NCBI GenBank assembly: GCA_025529335.1
Contig: JAMYHX010000219.1
Location: 1-64,000, forward strand
Reading direction: 5' to 3'
Length of the DNA: 64,000 nt
Source of the DNA: Rhizopus sp. PT2906
Taxonomy: Eukaryota > Mucoromycota > Mucoromycetes > Mucorales > Rhizopodaceae
The notes beneath the pieces are model-generated. The model had not been told where the DNA came from. It did not search any database and was given only the letters and a program-made list of their open reading frames with translations. Below are positions 10,322 through 22,195 of this stretch, in pieces. How positions within the stretch are numbered: the stretch's first letter is position 1; the number at the start of each line of letters is the position of its first letter. The translations under genes were made by a program, and so were the position numbers.

Positions 10322-13132
10322 ATGAAGGATGGCAGCACAAATAGTTTCATAAGCTATGTAAAAAAACAGCCATCTGTAGATCTGATAGTGATCAGCAGCG
10401 ATGAAGAAGACAATGGCAACAACCTTTCAAAGCAACCTCAGGAAGAACAGCAACAAGAACAGCCAGACATTAAGCAAAATGACACAGAATACATCGTGGT
10501 TGATGATTCCGATGAAGAACACATGTCAAAGAATACAATGCAAAACTTGGACAATATTGATTTTGAGGAAATGTTTGAGCAGCAGAGAAAAGAATTTCTT
10601 GCAGCCCTGGATGAGATGTCAAAAGCTTTTTCATTAGACGACGAGCCTGACGTAGATACTGTAAATACTAAAGAAGACGTTGTGGACACAGAGGGCAGCA
10701 TGTATGTTAAACCTATGGAGCTAGACGAGTGTGCTCTAGCTACTGATAGTTTGGTTGCTCCAATGCAACTAGACACTCCACTGACGCTGCCATCATCTTC
10801 ATCTGATTTATATAATACGTCCAGCATACCCAATGTAGTTTCAAATATACCAACAAATACCATTGTAAAGATTAAAAAAAGAAAAAGAAAAGAAAAGCCA
10901 GTGTAATTAACGTTTGTTATTTATATAGCGCATCAATGTACAATCCCAGCCATCAATTACATCAGATAAACAAAATATTATACCAGGCGATTTAGATACA
11001 GAAGAGTATCTTAATATGTTAGACATGTATCTCTTTGCCCTTTCCGAAACATCTATTCTCTCAAGTCAATCCAGCTCTGTATTACGTACAGCATCACGTC
11101 GTGCAACGCGTTCACTGGAATCGCATAGCAATGAGGCGACCAGTCGAGGGAGCAGCACCGACATGCAAAAACTATATGTCCCCAACAAGGTATGGTTCAA
11201 TTCAACTTGGGAGGATTGGGCGCAACTGGATCCAGGTGACGTGCTGCATATACCATTTTCGAAAAAAGAGATTGAGGTGTTGGAATATTATGTAAACAAA
11301 CGTATGATGCGTGGATCTAAAAGTCAGGTTGACTTTTGGCTGTTTGTGTCAAGCATGCTGCCGGGAAGGACTGGGCTGGATTGTAAGTGGTTTTGGATCG
11401 ATTATACGAGCAATATACCTTTCGTCTACACAAGGCCTGTGATGATTAGGCGGTTTAAACGTAAGTCTTGAGCTTGTGCAAAAAAGTCTCATTCTGATGT
11501 GTTCTGTTAGGAGCTTCGCCATACAAGAGTCGATATTCGTTAATTCAACAACGAAAAAGATCAGGATATTTGGTAAGACACGTGGCAAAGCAATTGTGTT
11601 GGGAAGATATGTCAAAAGAGAGTGTCATTTCTGGAGGAAGTGGGGATGCCATTTCTGTGGCTGTATTTAAGGATGATTTTGCTGGGTAACGATACTCAAT
11701 CATCAATATGTGTTGTTTTAATCGTTTTGCATAAAGTGTTCGTGTAGCCGTAGGATCACTTTGTGATGAAAATGTGCAATATAATATGCCAGGCAATCTT
11801 AGATTGTGGAATTCATTGTCAAAGACAACCCATACGCTTCTTGGACACCAAACAATAGATACCAGTCAAACACAGCAACAACAGACCATTTGGAGAACAG
11901 TAGCTGATGTGAAAGCCTCTAACGAAGGAGGTCTCTTCTTTTCTGGGTCTCATGATGGGACAACCAAAGTATGGAGGCAGAGCTCCGGTCGGCTCGTGTC
12001 TACCCTGCGTAAGTTAATCATTTGTCTGTCCGTTTATCTTACTGAAATATTTGGATAAAAAAAGAATACCATTGTAAGCCAGTGAATCAATTAGCAGTCA
12101 ACTACTGGACAGCAGGCAATATGCTGGCCTCTTGTTCCAATGATGGCACCGCTACGATCTGGAGAATTGGATCATCTGGTAAAACGGGCCAAGGCTCTAT
12201 CTGTGAACTTGATGAACCGTTTTACCGAAACCCTGCTGTAGAATGCTTGGAATTTGGGCATCATGCGACTCATAATCTTCTTTTTCTTGGTATTTACAAT
12301 AGAGAAATAGAGCACACAGGCTATGTAAGTTACCTAAAAAGGCAATGAACAAACTATAAAAACACGTACAATAGATTCAGACATTTGATACGGAGACGTG
12401 CCAACCTGTAAGACATTATGACTCGATGAATGGGGGCGTAGCTGCCATGAACGTATCATCTTCAGGTAAAAAAAATCCAAATAAAAAGAAAACGTGTGGA
12501 TTTACTCCGATTGGTAGGACGATTCATTGCTTCGGGCAACTATAACCGTTACGATAACCTGAGTGGAGATAAACATCTACATTTACACGATGTGAGGTTG
12601 GACAAGCCTGTAGAGAAATTTTATACAGGACATCACGATGTCAATGTGGTTTCGATTAGGTAAATGAAGCATATAACATTGTAAGTGTGCTTACTTTCCC
12701 CTCTTATTAGTCCCTGTGAAATGTATGTTGCCTCGGGTAATGCAGAAAAAGAAAAAGGAGAGGTCGTCATCTTTGACGTGAGATTTCATACGCGATTCTT
12801 ACATAAGCTCTTGCATGACCGTAAGTTACCAAGTAAGATCTTAAATACAGAATACTGACGACTTTATAGAATCAATGATGAATCAAACATTGATTGCACC
12901 TGATTCAAGTATAGGAATTGGAGGATTGCATTGGATGGCAGATAGTCGTATAGTTATCACAGGTGGAGGCGACCAGCTTGTCAAAGTCTGGAATGTTGAA
13001 GGAGAAACCAAATTAGTGAAATCGTATTCAACGAGTAACTGTGTAACGAGCTTATTTGTCAATGAAGCATGTATGACAATCGCTGCTGGTGTCGCTGGAG
13101 CAGATGGCATAGTCCACGTTTGGCAGCCATAG
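10322..13132 (+). CDS. WD40-repeat protein with acidic N-terminus
   Basis: Multi-exon gene of roughly 780 aa. The first exon (from ATG 10322) is acidic and disordered, with SDEE/SDEEH stretches and a KKRKRKEK nuclear-localisation-like end. The next part has a compact region with conserved Trp (FNSTWEDWAQLDPGDVLHIP) and a block ending GLDCKWFWIDYTS, reminiscent of a SANT-like or histone-tail-reader fold. The C-terminal half is a WD40 propeller: SGSHDGTTKVWR, ASCSNDGTATIWR, ITGGGDQLVKVWN, ADGIVHVWQP. Introns are about 45-60 nt with GTAAGT-like donors; the first probably removes 49 nt after codon KP. It is likely a nuclear adaptor, for example a CUL4-type substrate receptor or chromatin factor (Raf1/Dos1-like is possible), but the orthologue is not established. 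Confidence 0.82.
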
Positions 13133-13297
13133 ATGCTTCAGTAAATGTGTAACGGTTGTTTAATCAGAAGAAAAAAAAAAAAGCCTGAGTCATTCGTTTT
13201 CAAATAAAAAAGTCCAGAACCAATATATGCAATAATGATTTATTTTTTTTTTATTTTTTTACGAGTGATTATACAATTAAATTATAAAGTACTTTAT

Positions 13298-16040
13298 TTA
13301 CTTATGAAATATTTTACCAATTACTTTCTATAATAAACAGTTAGAAAAGTCAAAGAAAGGTTGACAACATTTCATACCTGAATTGATCCTTTTCTTGATG
13401 TCCTTCTTTGCTCATTATTCTCTTCTTTAACAAAGTTATCTTGACCTTCAGTTTGACCAGGTACACCAGCTACCTTCATAGATTCAATGCCTGGGGCCTT
13501 GGCAATCTCTTGCTGAACTGTTTCATAATGAAGTTAATATTTATCATATATTATTATTACTATACTCACCTGGTGCTACTATGTCACGATTACCAAAGGC
13601 ATAGCTTCCGCCAAATGCATGTCGTGGTTGGTCAGCTACCATAGGGGCAGTGGTCCATGTGTTGGTTGAGTTGGTTGGAGAAATAGTAGCAGGTTGAGTT
13701 CTGGATTCGGGAGCAGAAGAGGTAGTAGTAGTAATTTCTTCACGAGGTCGACTAGGAGTGATATTTTCCAGAGCCTTGTTTGCATCAGCATTAGCAGCAG
13801 CTGTAGCGCCAGCAGAGGCGCCTACAGCAGTGGCACCAGCAGTGTCGACAGGAATATCAGCAACAACAGTACTAGTTGGACCAGCTGCTCTATCCGAACC
13901 ATGGGCAAAGCCACTTTCACCTACAGCATGTGTGTCGTAAGGTGTGTTTATATCTGTTGGAACAACCTGTGGTGATTGGCTAGTAGGCCCTGATTGTCTT
14001 GTAAACTCTTTTTTGGGATAGTTCTTGCCATAGTCCTCTTCCAGCTGTCTGTTATTCTCTCGAGCCTTCATCACATCCTCTGGGATGGCATAGTTATTTA
14101 CTTGCTTTTCTGTATCAATAGCCTTGTCTGCACCATGTACATGATGATGTTGTTGTTGCTGTTGTTGTTGCTTAAAAGCCTCTGCATCTGATACACGACG
14201 GTCCGTCTCGGTAGGAGAAGAAGGGCCATGACTAAGGCGACGGAAAGCGGAGGCAAAGGCTGCACCACCGGCTACAGCCTTACTCTTAAGACCTGCCGTG
14301 AGGCTGCTTCTTCGGTTTTGTTGATGCTCAGAGGGAGATTCAATGGTTTTGTCCGTGGGAGCAGTAGAAGCACGTTGCTTAATTTCGTCTTCTTCAGAGA
14401 TAGGATCACCATTAATAGCACGTGTACTGCTCATGCTTTCATTATTGCTTTCAGGAGGAAGAGGTCTGTTCAGCCCAAAGTTGTGCTTGTCAGCAGCCAA
14501 GACGCCATCAGTAGCAGGATAAGGCTGGCCTGCCCATTCGGTAGGCTGATCAGTGGTTTGGATGCCAGTGGTTTGGATGCCAGTGGTTTGGATGCCAGTG
14601 GTTTGGACGTCAGTGTTTGTGGGTCGTTTCAAGATATGATCAATATCACTGTCATCGTCTTCTATTACAGTACTTGTACCAACAGGGTCGGGAGTAACAA
14701 GCACAGCTCCAGCCGTGCCGACCGTGCCAGCAGCACCAAGAGCTGCAGCTGTACCCGTAATTTCAGCCGCGGAAGGTTTGGCTTGGGCACTTTCATCATC
14801 AGTCTTCACACAGTGATAACAGGCTGTTTGGCCATGAATCACAGGCTCATGGACGCTCTTACAAAAAGGATGCTGATCATCAGGAGCGCTTTCCCTACGA
14901 ACCTTGTCCTTTGAATCATAATCAGCCTCTTGACCATGAATGGCAGGTTCTACATTCGATTCACGTTTTGCTCTTTCTTCATCTTCTTTGCTTGCGCCAA
15001 AGAGTGCAGCAGCGGCAGCTGTGGCGCCTGTGGCCACGGTGGCTATAGCTCCCTTGGCCGTCGCAGTGACATTAGCGGCTGCTTCAGATGCCATTTCTGA
15101 ATAGCTCTTTTCTCGATCTCTGCCTTCACCTTCCAAAGGTTGGTGTGTTGAAGCCCCCTGGTTAACTGTGGGAGATTGAGGAGCGGCGGCTTGGTCGCTT
15201 TGAGGAAGGAGACCAGCAGGTTCGTGGGTCGAAGGAAGATTTCCAGTGACAACAGGTGCAGCAGAGACTTTGTCTTCTGGATGAAGGGCTCTATCGCCAA
15301 TAGGAACATCATTCATAGCAGGTGTCGTGGATGATTCTTCTCGAGGAAGAAAGTCACCGGCACCAGACAAGGCAGAGGAAGTTCGGTGCATAGGAGTAGA
15401 AAGACTGTCCCTCTGTTGTTCGCCTGAACCAGAAAGAGCAGAGGACCGTCTGTGTTCACGGCTGTCACCAGCATGAGGCAAAGTACCAATGGATCCTCGA
15501 TGGAGGCCTTCTTGATCGAGCAAAGATCGAGAGGGATAGTGTTTGTTGTCTGTTGCATTGGAATCACCAAAGAACGAAATTGTTTCGTCATAGGGAACAG
15601 ATCGTCTTTGCTGGTTAGCAGCATAGCGTGGGGGTGGTGAAATCTGAGTAGCTACTGAAGGTTCAGATGTCTTTCTGGCTCGAACATCAGGTGTTTCTTG
15701 GGTTTGACCAAACGTGTGGCGTTTATCAGGGTCGTTAAAGGTAGGCTGATGTTCAAGATTGAGATGGAAGAGGTCAAATCCATTGACATTTTTGGGAATA
15801 TCTTGTTGTTTTCTGGGTACCATTGTTTCAGTACCTAATCCTATATCAGAGCTCTGCAAAGTTCCTCCAGGATGTAAAGTTGTTTGAGCACGTTGTGCTT
15901 CAGCAGAGTTGTATGCGCTACGATCAATAGAAGAAGATCGCTGTTCGGTGCTAAACAGAACGAATGTAAGATGGATGTATTAAGTATAAATCATGTATTT
16001 ACGGTTGGTTTGAAGAATTAATATCAGTATTCCTGTCCAT
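13298..16040 (-). CDS. Large intrinsically disordered protein, unknown function
   Basis: Four exons (16003-16040, 13570-15950, 13378-13517, 13298-13327) give about 862 aa starting MDRNTDINSSNQPTEQRS. The sequence is rich in Ser, Thr, Ala, Gln, Glu and Pro. Ala/Gly-rich segments, a CYHCV pair, a poly-Gln/His tract (14141-14172) and four tandem TTGIQ repeats are visible. There is no signal peptide, transmembrane helix or catalytic motif. RRSS/RRLS motifs suggest phosphorylation. Low-complexity Ala-rich segments recall LEA-like or scaffold proteins, but nothing specific is recognised. The long plus-strand ORF at 14228-14914 is only its antisense shadow. Confidence 0.8.
14551..14610 (-). repeat. 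Four tandem 15-bp coding repeats (TTGIQ)
   Basis: Four consecutive 15-bp units beginning CAGTGGTTTGGATGC; the last unit differs at two positions. They encode repeated TTGIQ within the disordered protein. Being a multiple of three, copy number can vary without a frameshift. Confidence 0.92.
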
Positions 16041-17716
16041 TTGGTTGTGAAAGAAAACAAAAAAGAAGATTGACAATGTCATGTCATTTTAATACTTTCA
16101 TGGGTATTAAATCACTATAGGAATTGGCTTAATTTCATATTTGTAAATTTATGCGCATAAATCATCATTGACGACATGATTCTGTCTTGTAAGTGACATG
16201 ATGAATCACACACATCTTTAAAAGATACTCTCTCTTCCTCTCTTTTATTCTATTTCATAAATGAACCTTATGAACAGTTAACTATCTTCCCTGATCTTTC
16301 TCTTTTTCTGTTTATTATACTTTATGCATACAACAAGGCTCTATGACGAAGGGTCGATGTCAGTGTTGATTAATTAGGGAAAGAAGTGGTTACACAAAAT
16401 ACAGTGCATTCTGTTCAAATTCAGACGATATAAAGCAAATCATAGCCGGGTTAAACAATGTGCCTCAAATTCAGAAATTAGAGCCGGCAAGAACGACTTG
16501 TACTTTGTTGATAGAAATAACCTATTAAAAAGAAGTAGAGGTCTAAAATAAATGTAAGAAAGAAAGAAAAAGACAGGGAAAAGCTTCAAGAAGTCCCAAG
16601 CTCAAGGATAAGGTCGTATACAACATAAATCTTTAACAAAAAAGCTGACCTTGAACTATAAAAAGTCTTTGTATAAAGTACCCTTTTGCTCTACCAGCCC
16701 ATGGAAGCAGCATTACAACTCATTCACATCTTTAGCTGATATTACTTCCATGGTCTTACAAAAATGCTTCTGTGCTTGTTCATAAACATCCAAAAAGCCA
16801 ACTGTTCATTCTTCGACAATGACATCATTTTCAAAGATTTACTTTGAAACTTCATACAGCCTTGTTCTCGCGTTCCTTGTCCTTCATACTCCAACAAAGA
16901 GAGCTCTTTTTTTGCAGGGATAGTGCCATTACTTATCGTATTAGTTGTTCATGTGTGTATTATTTCAATAGAACGAATGTCCAATATATAAAATGTTTTG
17001 ACTCATAGTTGCATAGCTGCTCTTTCATGTATAAAGGGAAAAGTACAGTCTTTTCATTATTTTTTTTAAAAAAAAGCGGCAATTACTTTTGGAAGGGCAT
17101 TGTACAGAGACTTTGCTGCTTGTTCTCAAACCTCCAGCAACATCTCGTCCTATCAACTGAATGCTGAAAACGACAACAACATACCATGCTCTTTATAACC
17201 AGACAATATCCAATTGTTCATTGAGTAAATTTTATATATCAATTATGTTTTGAACTTTCAGCAAGGGTCCGAAGTAAGTAAGGTAGAGCAGCATCCACTT
17301 GGTCATTCTATGTCGATCGGTCAGGGTATTAGGAAGGCACCTCAGAATCAGTTTTATCAAAACATGATGGTAAGACCATAAGATATCATAATTAAGAGCA
17401 GCTTTTATATAGTATGATGCCCTTTATTCAGTCTCATAGTGGAGTCTTTATTAGAAAGAAAAGAGCTAAATAGTATGTGGGTTTTACTTTGTACAAAAGA
17501 TTCAAGAACCGACAACCATATGATCTTAGGGGAAAAGTTACCAAGAAAGCATGAAGAGCTCTATTACTTTTGTATAAAAAATACAGACCAAATTCATCCA
17601 GTAGTTATAAAAATATAATCAACTGGGATGACTCTTGTAGTAAAAAAAGAAAAGAAGAGCACGCCTTAAAACTGCTAGTATAGTATATTTTTTGTTCTTG
17701 TTATTCTATTCGAAAA
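16041..17716. other. Intergenic region upstream of the disordered protein
   Basis: About 1.7 kb without a supported gene. A CT-rich block near 16225-16315 may belong to the minus-strand promoter. No ORF over 60 codons with coding character, no tRNA and no clear repeat. It ends at the TA dinucleotide that flanks the TIR element. Confidence 0.5.
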
Positions 17717-17718
17717 TA

Positions 17719-18178
17719 CAGTCGTTCCAACGCCAAAGGGCGGTTTTTTTTTATTCCAAAGGTCAATATTTTTTAAATCTCAGGCTATCGTGTCCTCTAA
17801 CTTGTCCATTTTTTTCTAGGCTATTTTGGTATCCTTATCAACAATGACTACTATCAGTAGAGAGCGTGCAGTATGCATGTTCTACCATCAAGATTATGAC
17901 AAGACTAAAGCCAGTGTGTCGTGTTTACATAGATCACACATCTCTTAATTCTCTATTTATTCATTCTCAGCTAATAGACGACGCCAGACATTTACAGTCG
18001 TCACCTCTCATTTATATTCAGGTCGTACCCTCATTTATTAGTTCTTCTCTCAACTTTGAATAAAGAATAGTAATTGTTAGCTATTGACGCCTACTGTTCT
18101 TACACACAAATACCAGAAATATCACACAGTGAACTACTCAATGCTATTGAAAAGCTAGATCTCGAAATTTGCTATAAA
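17719..18178 (+). repeat. Left terminal inverted repeat (interrupted)
   Basis: The left arm consists of 17719-17916 plus 18132-18178 (245 bp), split by a 215-bp block bounded by CAGTG on each side. It includes the leader, the ATG at 17844 and the first codons of the internal gene. It pairs with 19621-19864. Confidence 0.9.
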
Positions 18179-19380
18179 GATGATCCCTGTAAACCATTTC
18201 TGCTATATACAAATTCCATAAAAGCAGATCCGTATAACTATCTTACTTATCAAAAAATAACTGAAGCTCCTGAAAAAAAAACAATCAAATTGAAGTTAGA
18301 ACGAACAAAATTGGTAAAGTTTTAGCAAAAAAGAAAATGCTTTGTATTTTCGATTATTCATAGATAAACTTTTTGTTTAGTCAGTCAAGCTCAACTCATA
18401 AAGTTTCTGAACACTGCATTTTTACCAGTAAACCTAAACAATGAAGAAGCTTATGCTTGCAAAAGCTTAAGCATGAATGATATTCTAAGCGTTGTTTGGA
18501 AATACACGGATATTTTCAATGAAAAAACTGCTTATGGTTTTGGCAAATGGTGTAACTCAAGAAAATTGTATTTGACTGAAAGTGTAATAAAGAGAAAATT
18601 CAATGATCTACAACAGAAAGCTTCAGTTCGCTCACTCTATGTTTTAAAGGATGAGTATATCGGTAAGACATACAGTAACCGTTCATAATTTCTATTGGAT
18701 CATAATTAACCTAGCGTTTAGACAATGTAATAGAAGACATTGTGAGCCATTTACCTCGCTATCAAAGATTTATTCAGAGCTTAAAAGACGAAGGTTATCA
18801 TGTGATAGGCTATGCGAGAAAGTCTACATGCGAAAAAGATGATGACTCACGCGTTCGTTTGTTGAATCTAATGTGCAAAAACTTGAAGAACAGGTCCTTG
18901 GTTAGCAAGGTTTGCGCCTCTGTTTACTGTAATGCAAATGAATCGTTATTGGAAAGGGACTTAAACAAGCCAAAACATATATTGCCACAGATACATGCAG
19001 ATGGTGATATGCAAGGTGAGAAAGGAAACGTTATGTCATCATGATCATAACTAAATTTCAGTTTATTCATTAGACATGCTGGTGTATATCTCTTCAATGG
19101 AGAGAGTTTGCATTGTGGCAATTGATTTTGCGGGACTAACGACAAATTGTGAAGATTTGAAAGTGTTCTTAAAGTAAGTCCTTTTTTTTAAAAAAAATAA
19201 TTGAAGTGGCTCCTCACGGTCTATAATAATAGGAACAATCCAAATATTAAGAAATTAATCATCGACAAATTAGCCAGCTGTGACGCCAGTCATGTCTATG
19301 ATACACAGGAACTTTTGAACGATTCTGACAAGATTAAAGTTTTTGATTGTAGAAAAAAGGCTCTACAGAGATCTAAATGA
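17844..19380 (+). CDS. Resolvase-like (serine-recombinase-like) transposon gene
   Basis: The conserved body begins ELLNAIEKLD (18130). Three good GT-AG introns follow: the donor before GTAAGA at 18661 to the acceptor near 18720, then 19015-19074, then one near 19174-19233. A less certain intron lies around 18315-18390. The C-terminal part has VIGYARKS, then spaced Arg/Lys (RVRLLNLM, ERDLNK), DMLVYISSMERVCIVAIDF, and ends DCRKKALQRSK. GYARKS resembles the nucleophile motif of serine recombinases (GYARVS in IS607/resolvases), and a hydrophobic-strand/Asp block follows as in that fold. I infer a recombinase-like domain; this is not proven. I have the impression that the family is multicopy in Mucorales. 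The N-terminal MTTISRERAVCMFYHQ resembles the start of Tc1-type transposases. The 215-bp block breaks the frame after codon 24, so translation from 17844 needs an unusual splice or another start. Confidence 0.55.
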
Positions 19381-19620
19381 TCTTTATTACAAAGTATAAA
19401 TAAATGAAGTTATGCGATTTTAATTTATTTCAAAAAGAAATCGAGATTAAAGCCCTAACATGGCTTTGTTGCAAAAACGGATAACGAAATCGAAGCCGTT
19501 ATTTAATTGGAAGCTTGTTTCTATTTGCTATATCTTTTTTGTTTTTTTTTTTTTTAGTAAAGCAGGATACTGATGACATCCAGGATCATGAACTAAACTT
19601 CTGATTGAGCACAAAATCGG

Positions 19621-19864
19621 TTTATAGCAAATTTCAACATCTAGTTTTTCAATAGCATTGAGTAGTTCACTGGCTTTAGTCTTGTCATAATCTTGATGGT
19701 AGAACATGCATACTGCACGCTCTCTACTGATAGTAGTCATTGTTGATAAGGATACCAAAATAGCCTAGAAAAAAATGGACAAGTTAGAGGACACGATAGC
19801 CTGAGATTTAAAAAATATTGACCTTTGGAATAAAAAAAACCGCCCTTTGGCGTTGGAACGACTG
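19621..19864 (-). repeat. Right terminal inverted repeat
   Basis: A 244-bp reverse-complement copy of the left arm, without the 215-bp block. On the minus strand it supplies a second leader, ATG and first ~40 codons (start near 19740), reading straight through from KTKAS to ELLNAIEKLD. The frame then leaves homology and ends in a 14-nt A run near 19543-19556. Confidence 0.92.
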
Positions 19865-19866
19865 TA

Positions 19867-20375
19867 TAGTATGTATATATATATATATAATCAAGATAAG
19901 GTTGAAATAAGAGCATCTGTCAGACCTTCATCAAGTTTCTACCGATACACTTATGGAGTCCAAAAAAAAAAAGAGGACAATCAAGGACTCATTGAATTAA
20001 AGATATTTAAAATATCAACAAAAAGAAAAGTCATGATTTGATGCATAGAAAGCTCTTAATGATTATAGATAATAGAAAGTACCCAAAGTCGCTTCCTACA
20101 TCTTAATAACACAGTAATCGTGTCAAAGATGACGTGAATTGCCCAAACAATTTGACAATCACACAATCCAGTTTATTTTGATCAATTGTGTTACAATATG
20201 AAAAAGTGTCTATTTCCCTGCATAAATTGCATAATCACTTTTAAATATGATGTGTAGATATTGATAATATAGTGTGTTATGTTGTTGTCTGTCCTAGTTC
20301 TCAACTAGGGATTATAAAAAGAGGGAGGGACATATTTTTCTTTTTCTTTTTTAATCAAAAAATATTATCTAATTG
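19867..20375 (+). promoter_or_regulatory. Upstream region of MFS transporter with palindrome and TATA box
   Basis: The 5' flank of the transporter. A perfect interrupted palindrome, CCTAGTT-CTC-AACTAGG (20293-20309), sits immediately before TATAAAA (20313-20319), followed by a T-rich leader and the ATG at 20376. The spacing suggests an operator-like site for a dimeric regulator at the core promoter. This is inference from position and symmetry only. Confidence 0.45.
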
Positions 20376-22195
20376 ATGACTTCTTTAAAAGATAAAAAGG
20401 ATGTCGCTAGTGACAAAACTACTACTACTACTGACATAGCCTATGAAAAACATGTCGTGGCCAAGTTGACCGATTCTTCTGCAACATCGTTTACATACTC
20501 TACTGAAGACTATAAAAGTGACATAGATGGTTATGTTCCTCATTTGGAATGGACTAAAGAAGAAGAGGCAAAAGTTCTTCTAAAGATCGATCTCAAATTG
20601 ATGCCCTTTGTATTGCTTATGACATTCGTACTTAATATGGATAGAACTAATATATGTAAGTTAAAACACTCTTCTTTATATATGTTAGCTGACTATCTTG
20701 CTCTTGTAGCCAATGCCATCTCTGATAATATGCCAGAACACTTGGGATTTAACATCAATGGTATCAATACAGGAACATTACTGTACTCCTTAGTATTTAC
20801 TGTCATCACGCTGATAACAAACCCAATCGCTAAACGTGTTGGACCACACAGATGGATCCCTTTCTTGATGTTTTCTTGGGCCATCGTGACATGGGCTCAC
20901 GTTTTTCTTCATGTAAGTTTGATATATATTGAAATAACATGCTTTAATCCCTTTTTTGAATAAAGAACTATAGCGGATATCTTGCCACACGGTTCTTCAT
21001 TGCTGTAACTGAGGGAGGCTTCATCCCTACTTGCTTATTATATTTTACATCCTGGTACAAGGCCAGTGAATTAGCAACCCGTCTTTCCTGGTTTTGGGGC
21101 ATCCAATCATTTGCTTCTGCCTTTTCTGGCTTGATATCATTTGGCATATTTAGGCTAGAAGGCGTTGGTGGTCTTTATGGCTGGAAATGGTTGTTTCTTA
21201 TTGATGGCATCATTACTCACATTGTCGGGTTTATTGCGATGTAAGATAAATACTGAATACATGGAGTTATCCCAACTGATGATCAACTACTTAGCTTCTA
21301 CCTTCCAAAAAGCCCATTTACAACAAGAGGTCTTCTTCGTGGCAAATATGGATGGTTTACAGAACGTGAAAGAGCAATTGCTGTTACAAGAATTATCAAT
21401 GACGACAAGTACAATCTCGAACAGAACCAACGCATAACATGGCGTGATGTCCGAATGGCTATTCTTGACACCAAGCTCTGGACGCATCTTCTGATCACCT
21501 TCACAAGCATGATGCATACCACGCCCATTTCAACATACTTTCCTACGCTTATCAGAGGATATGGCTTTTCAATTACAACTAGCAACTTGCTTACAGTACC
21601 TGCCTTCTTCATAAACCTTATTGTTTCCATCGTTGTTGCCAGAAACGCCGATAGAATAGGAAATTATGCTTTTCATGGTCTCTTTGGCTGTGCCTGGGCC
21701 ATGGCCGGCTTTTTGTCTTTGATCTTTGTACCTGATGGCGCTGGTCGCTGGAATTTCTACGCAGCAACATTGTTTGCAGCCTCGGCTCCTTATTGGCACG
21801 GTATGCATATCGCTTGGATGTCATCTAATCTTGCACCTCACAGTAAGCGTGTCCTTGCTCTTGGCGCTGTCATTGGTGCTGCTAATATCTGCAGTGTTCC
21901 TGGATCGCAGATATACCGTAAGAATCACATCATTATTAAAAACGAAAAAATAAAGATTAATTGTTATTTCATAGAACAAAGCGATTCCCCTAGGTTTATA
22001 AGAGGAAATTGGATCAATTTCAGTATCGCTCTTTTATCTGCTATCCTTTTGATAGTTCAACATTTCCGCTATGTGTTCACAAACGAGTATCGTTCAAAGA
22101 AATGGGATAGTTTGACTGAAGCCGAGAAGCAGGACTACTTGAAGCATACAAAGGATGAAGGATCTAATCGCTTAGATTATAGATTTAGAATTTAA
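20376..22195 (+). CDS. MFS transporter, anion:cation symporter (Dal5/Tna1-like)
   Basis: Plasma-membrane major facilitator of the ACS family, which moves organic anions such as allantoate, nicotinate or vitamins with protons. Five exons. The ~70-residue N-terminal cytoplasmic tail leads to LKIDLKLMPFVLLMTFVLNMDRTNI, the canonical TM1 entry of this family; then HRWIPFLMFSWAIVTWAH, ATRFFIAVTEGGFIP and WYKASELATRLSWFWGIQ. The C-terminal half has SKRVLALGAVIGAANICSVPGSQIY and ends in an acidic, charged tail. Family and topology are clear; the substrate is not. Introns begin at about 20652 (T|GTAAGT), 20911, 21240 and 21917. Confidence 0.87.

Larger units (their letters stand above)
17717..19866 (+). 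mobile_element. 2.15-kb TIR element, TA-flanked, Tc1/mariner-like ends
   Basis: Both ends carry the same sequence in inverted orientation: TA then CAGTCGTTCCAACGCC at the left, and its reverse complement followed by TA at the right (19865-19866). CAGT-type termini next to a TA duplication are the signature of Tc1/mariner-type integration. The arms are 245 and 244 bp, about 99% identical apart from one 215-bp block in the left arm. The interior has one intron-containing gene (17844-19380). No DDE transposase is visible, so the element is either mobilised in trans or uses its own unusual gene product. Near-identical arms indicate recent insertion. Confidence 0.75.

Noticed and set aside
14228..14914. 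228-aa plus-strand ORF
   Set aside because: Exact antisense of the disordered protein's coding sequence, with Ser-rich low complexity and no promoter.
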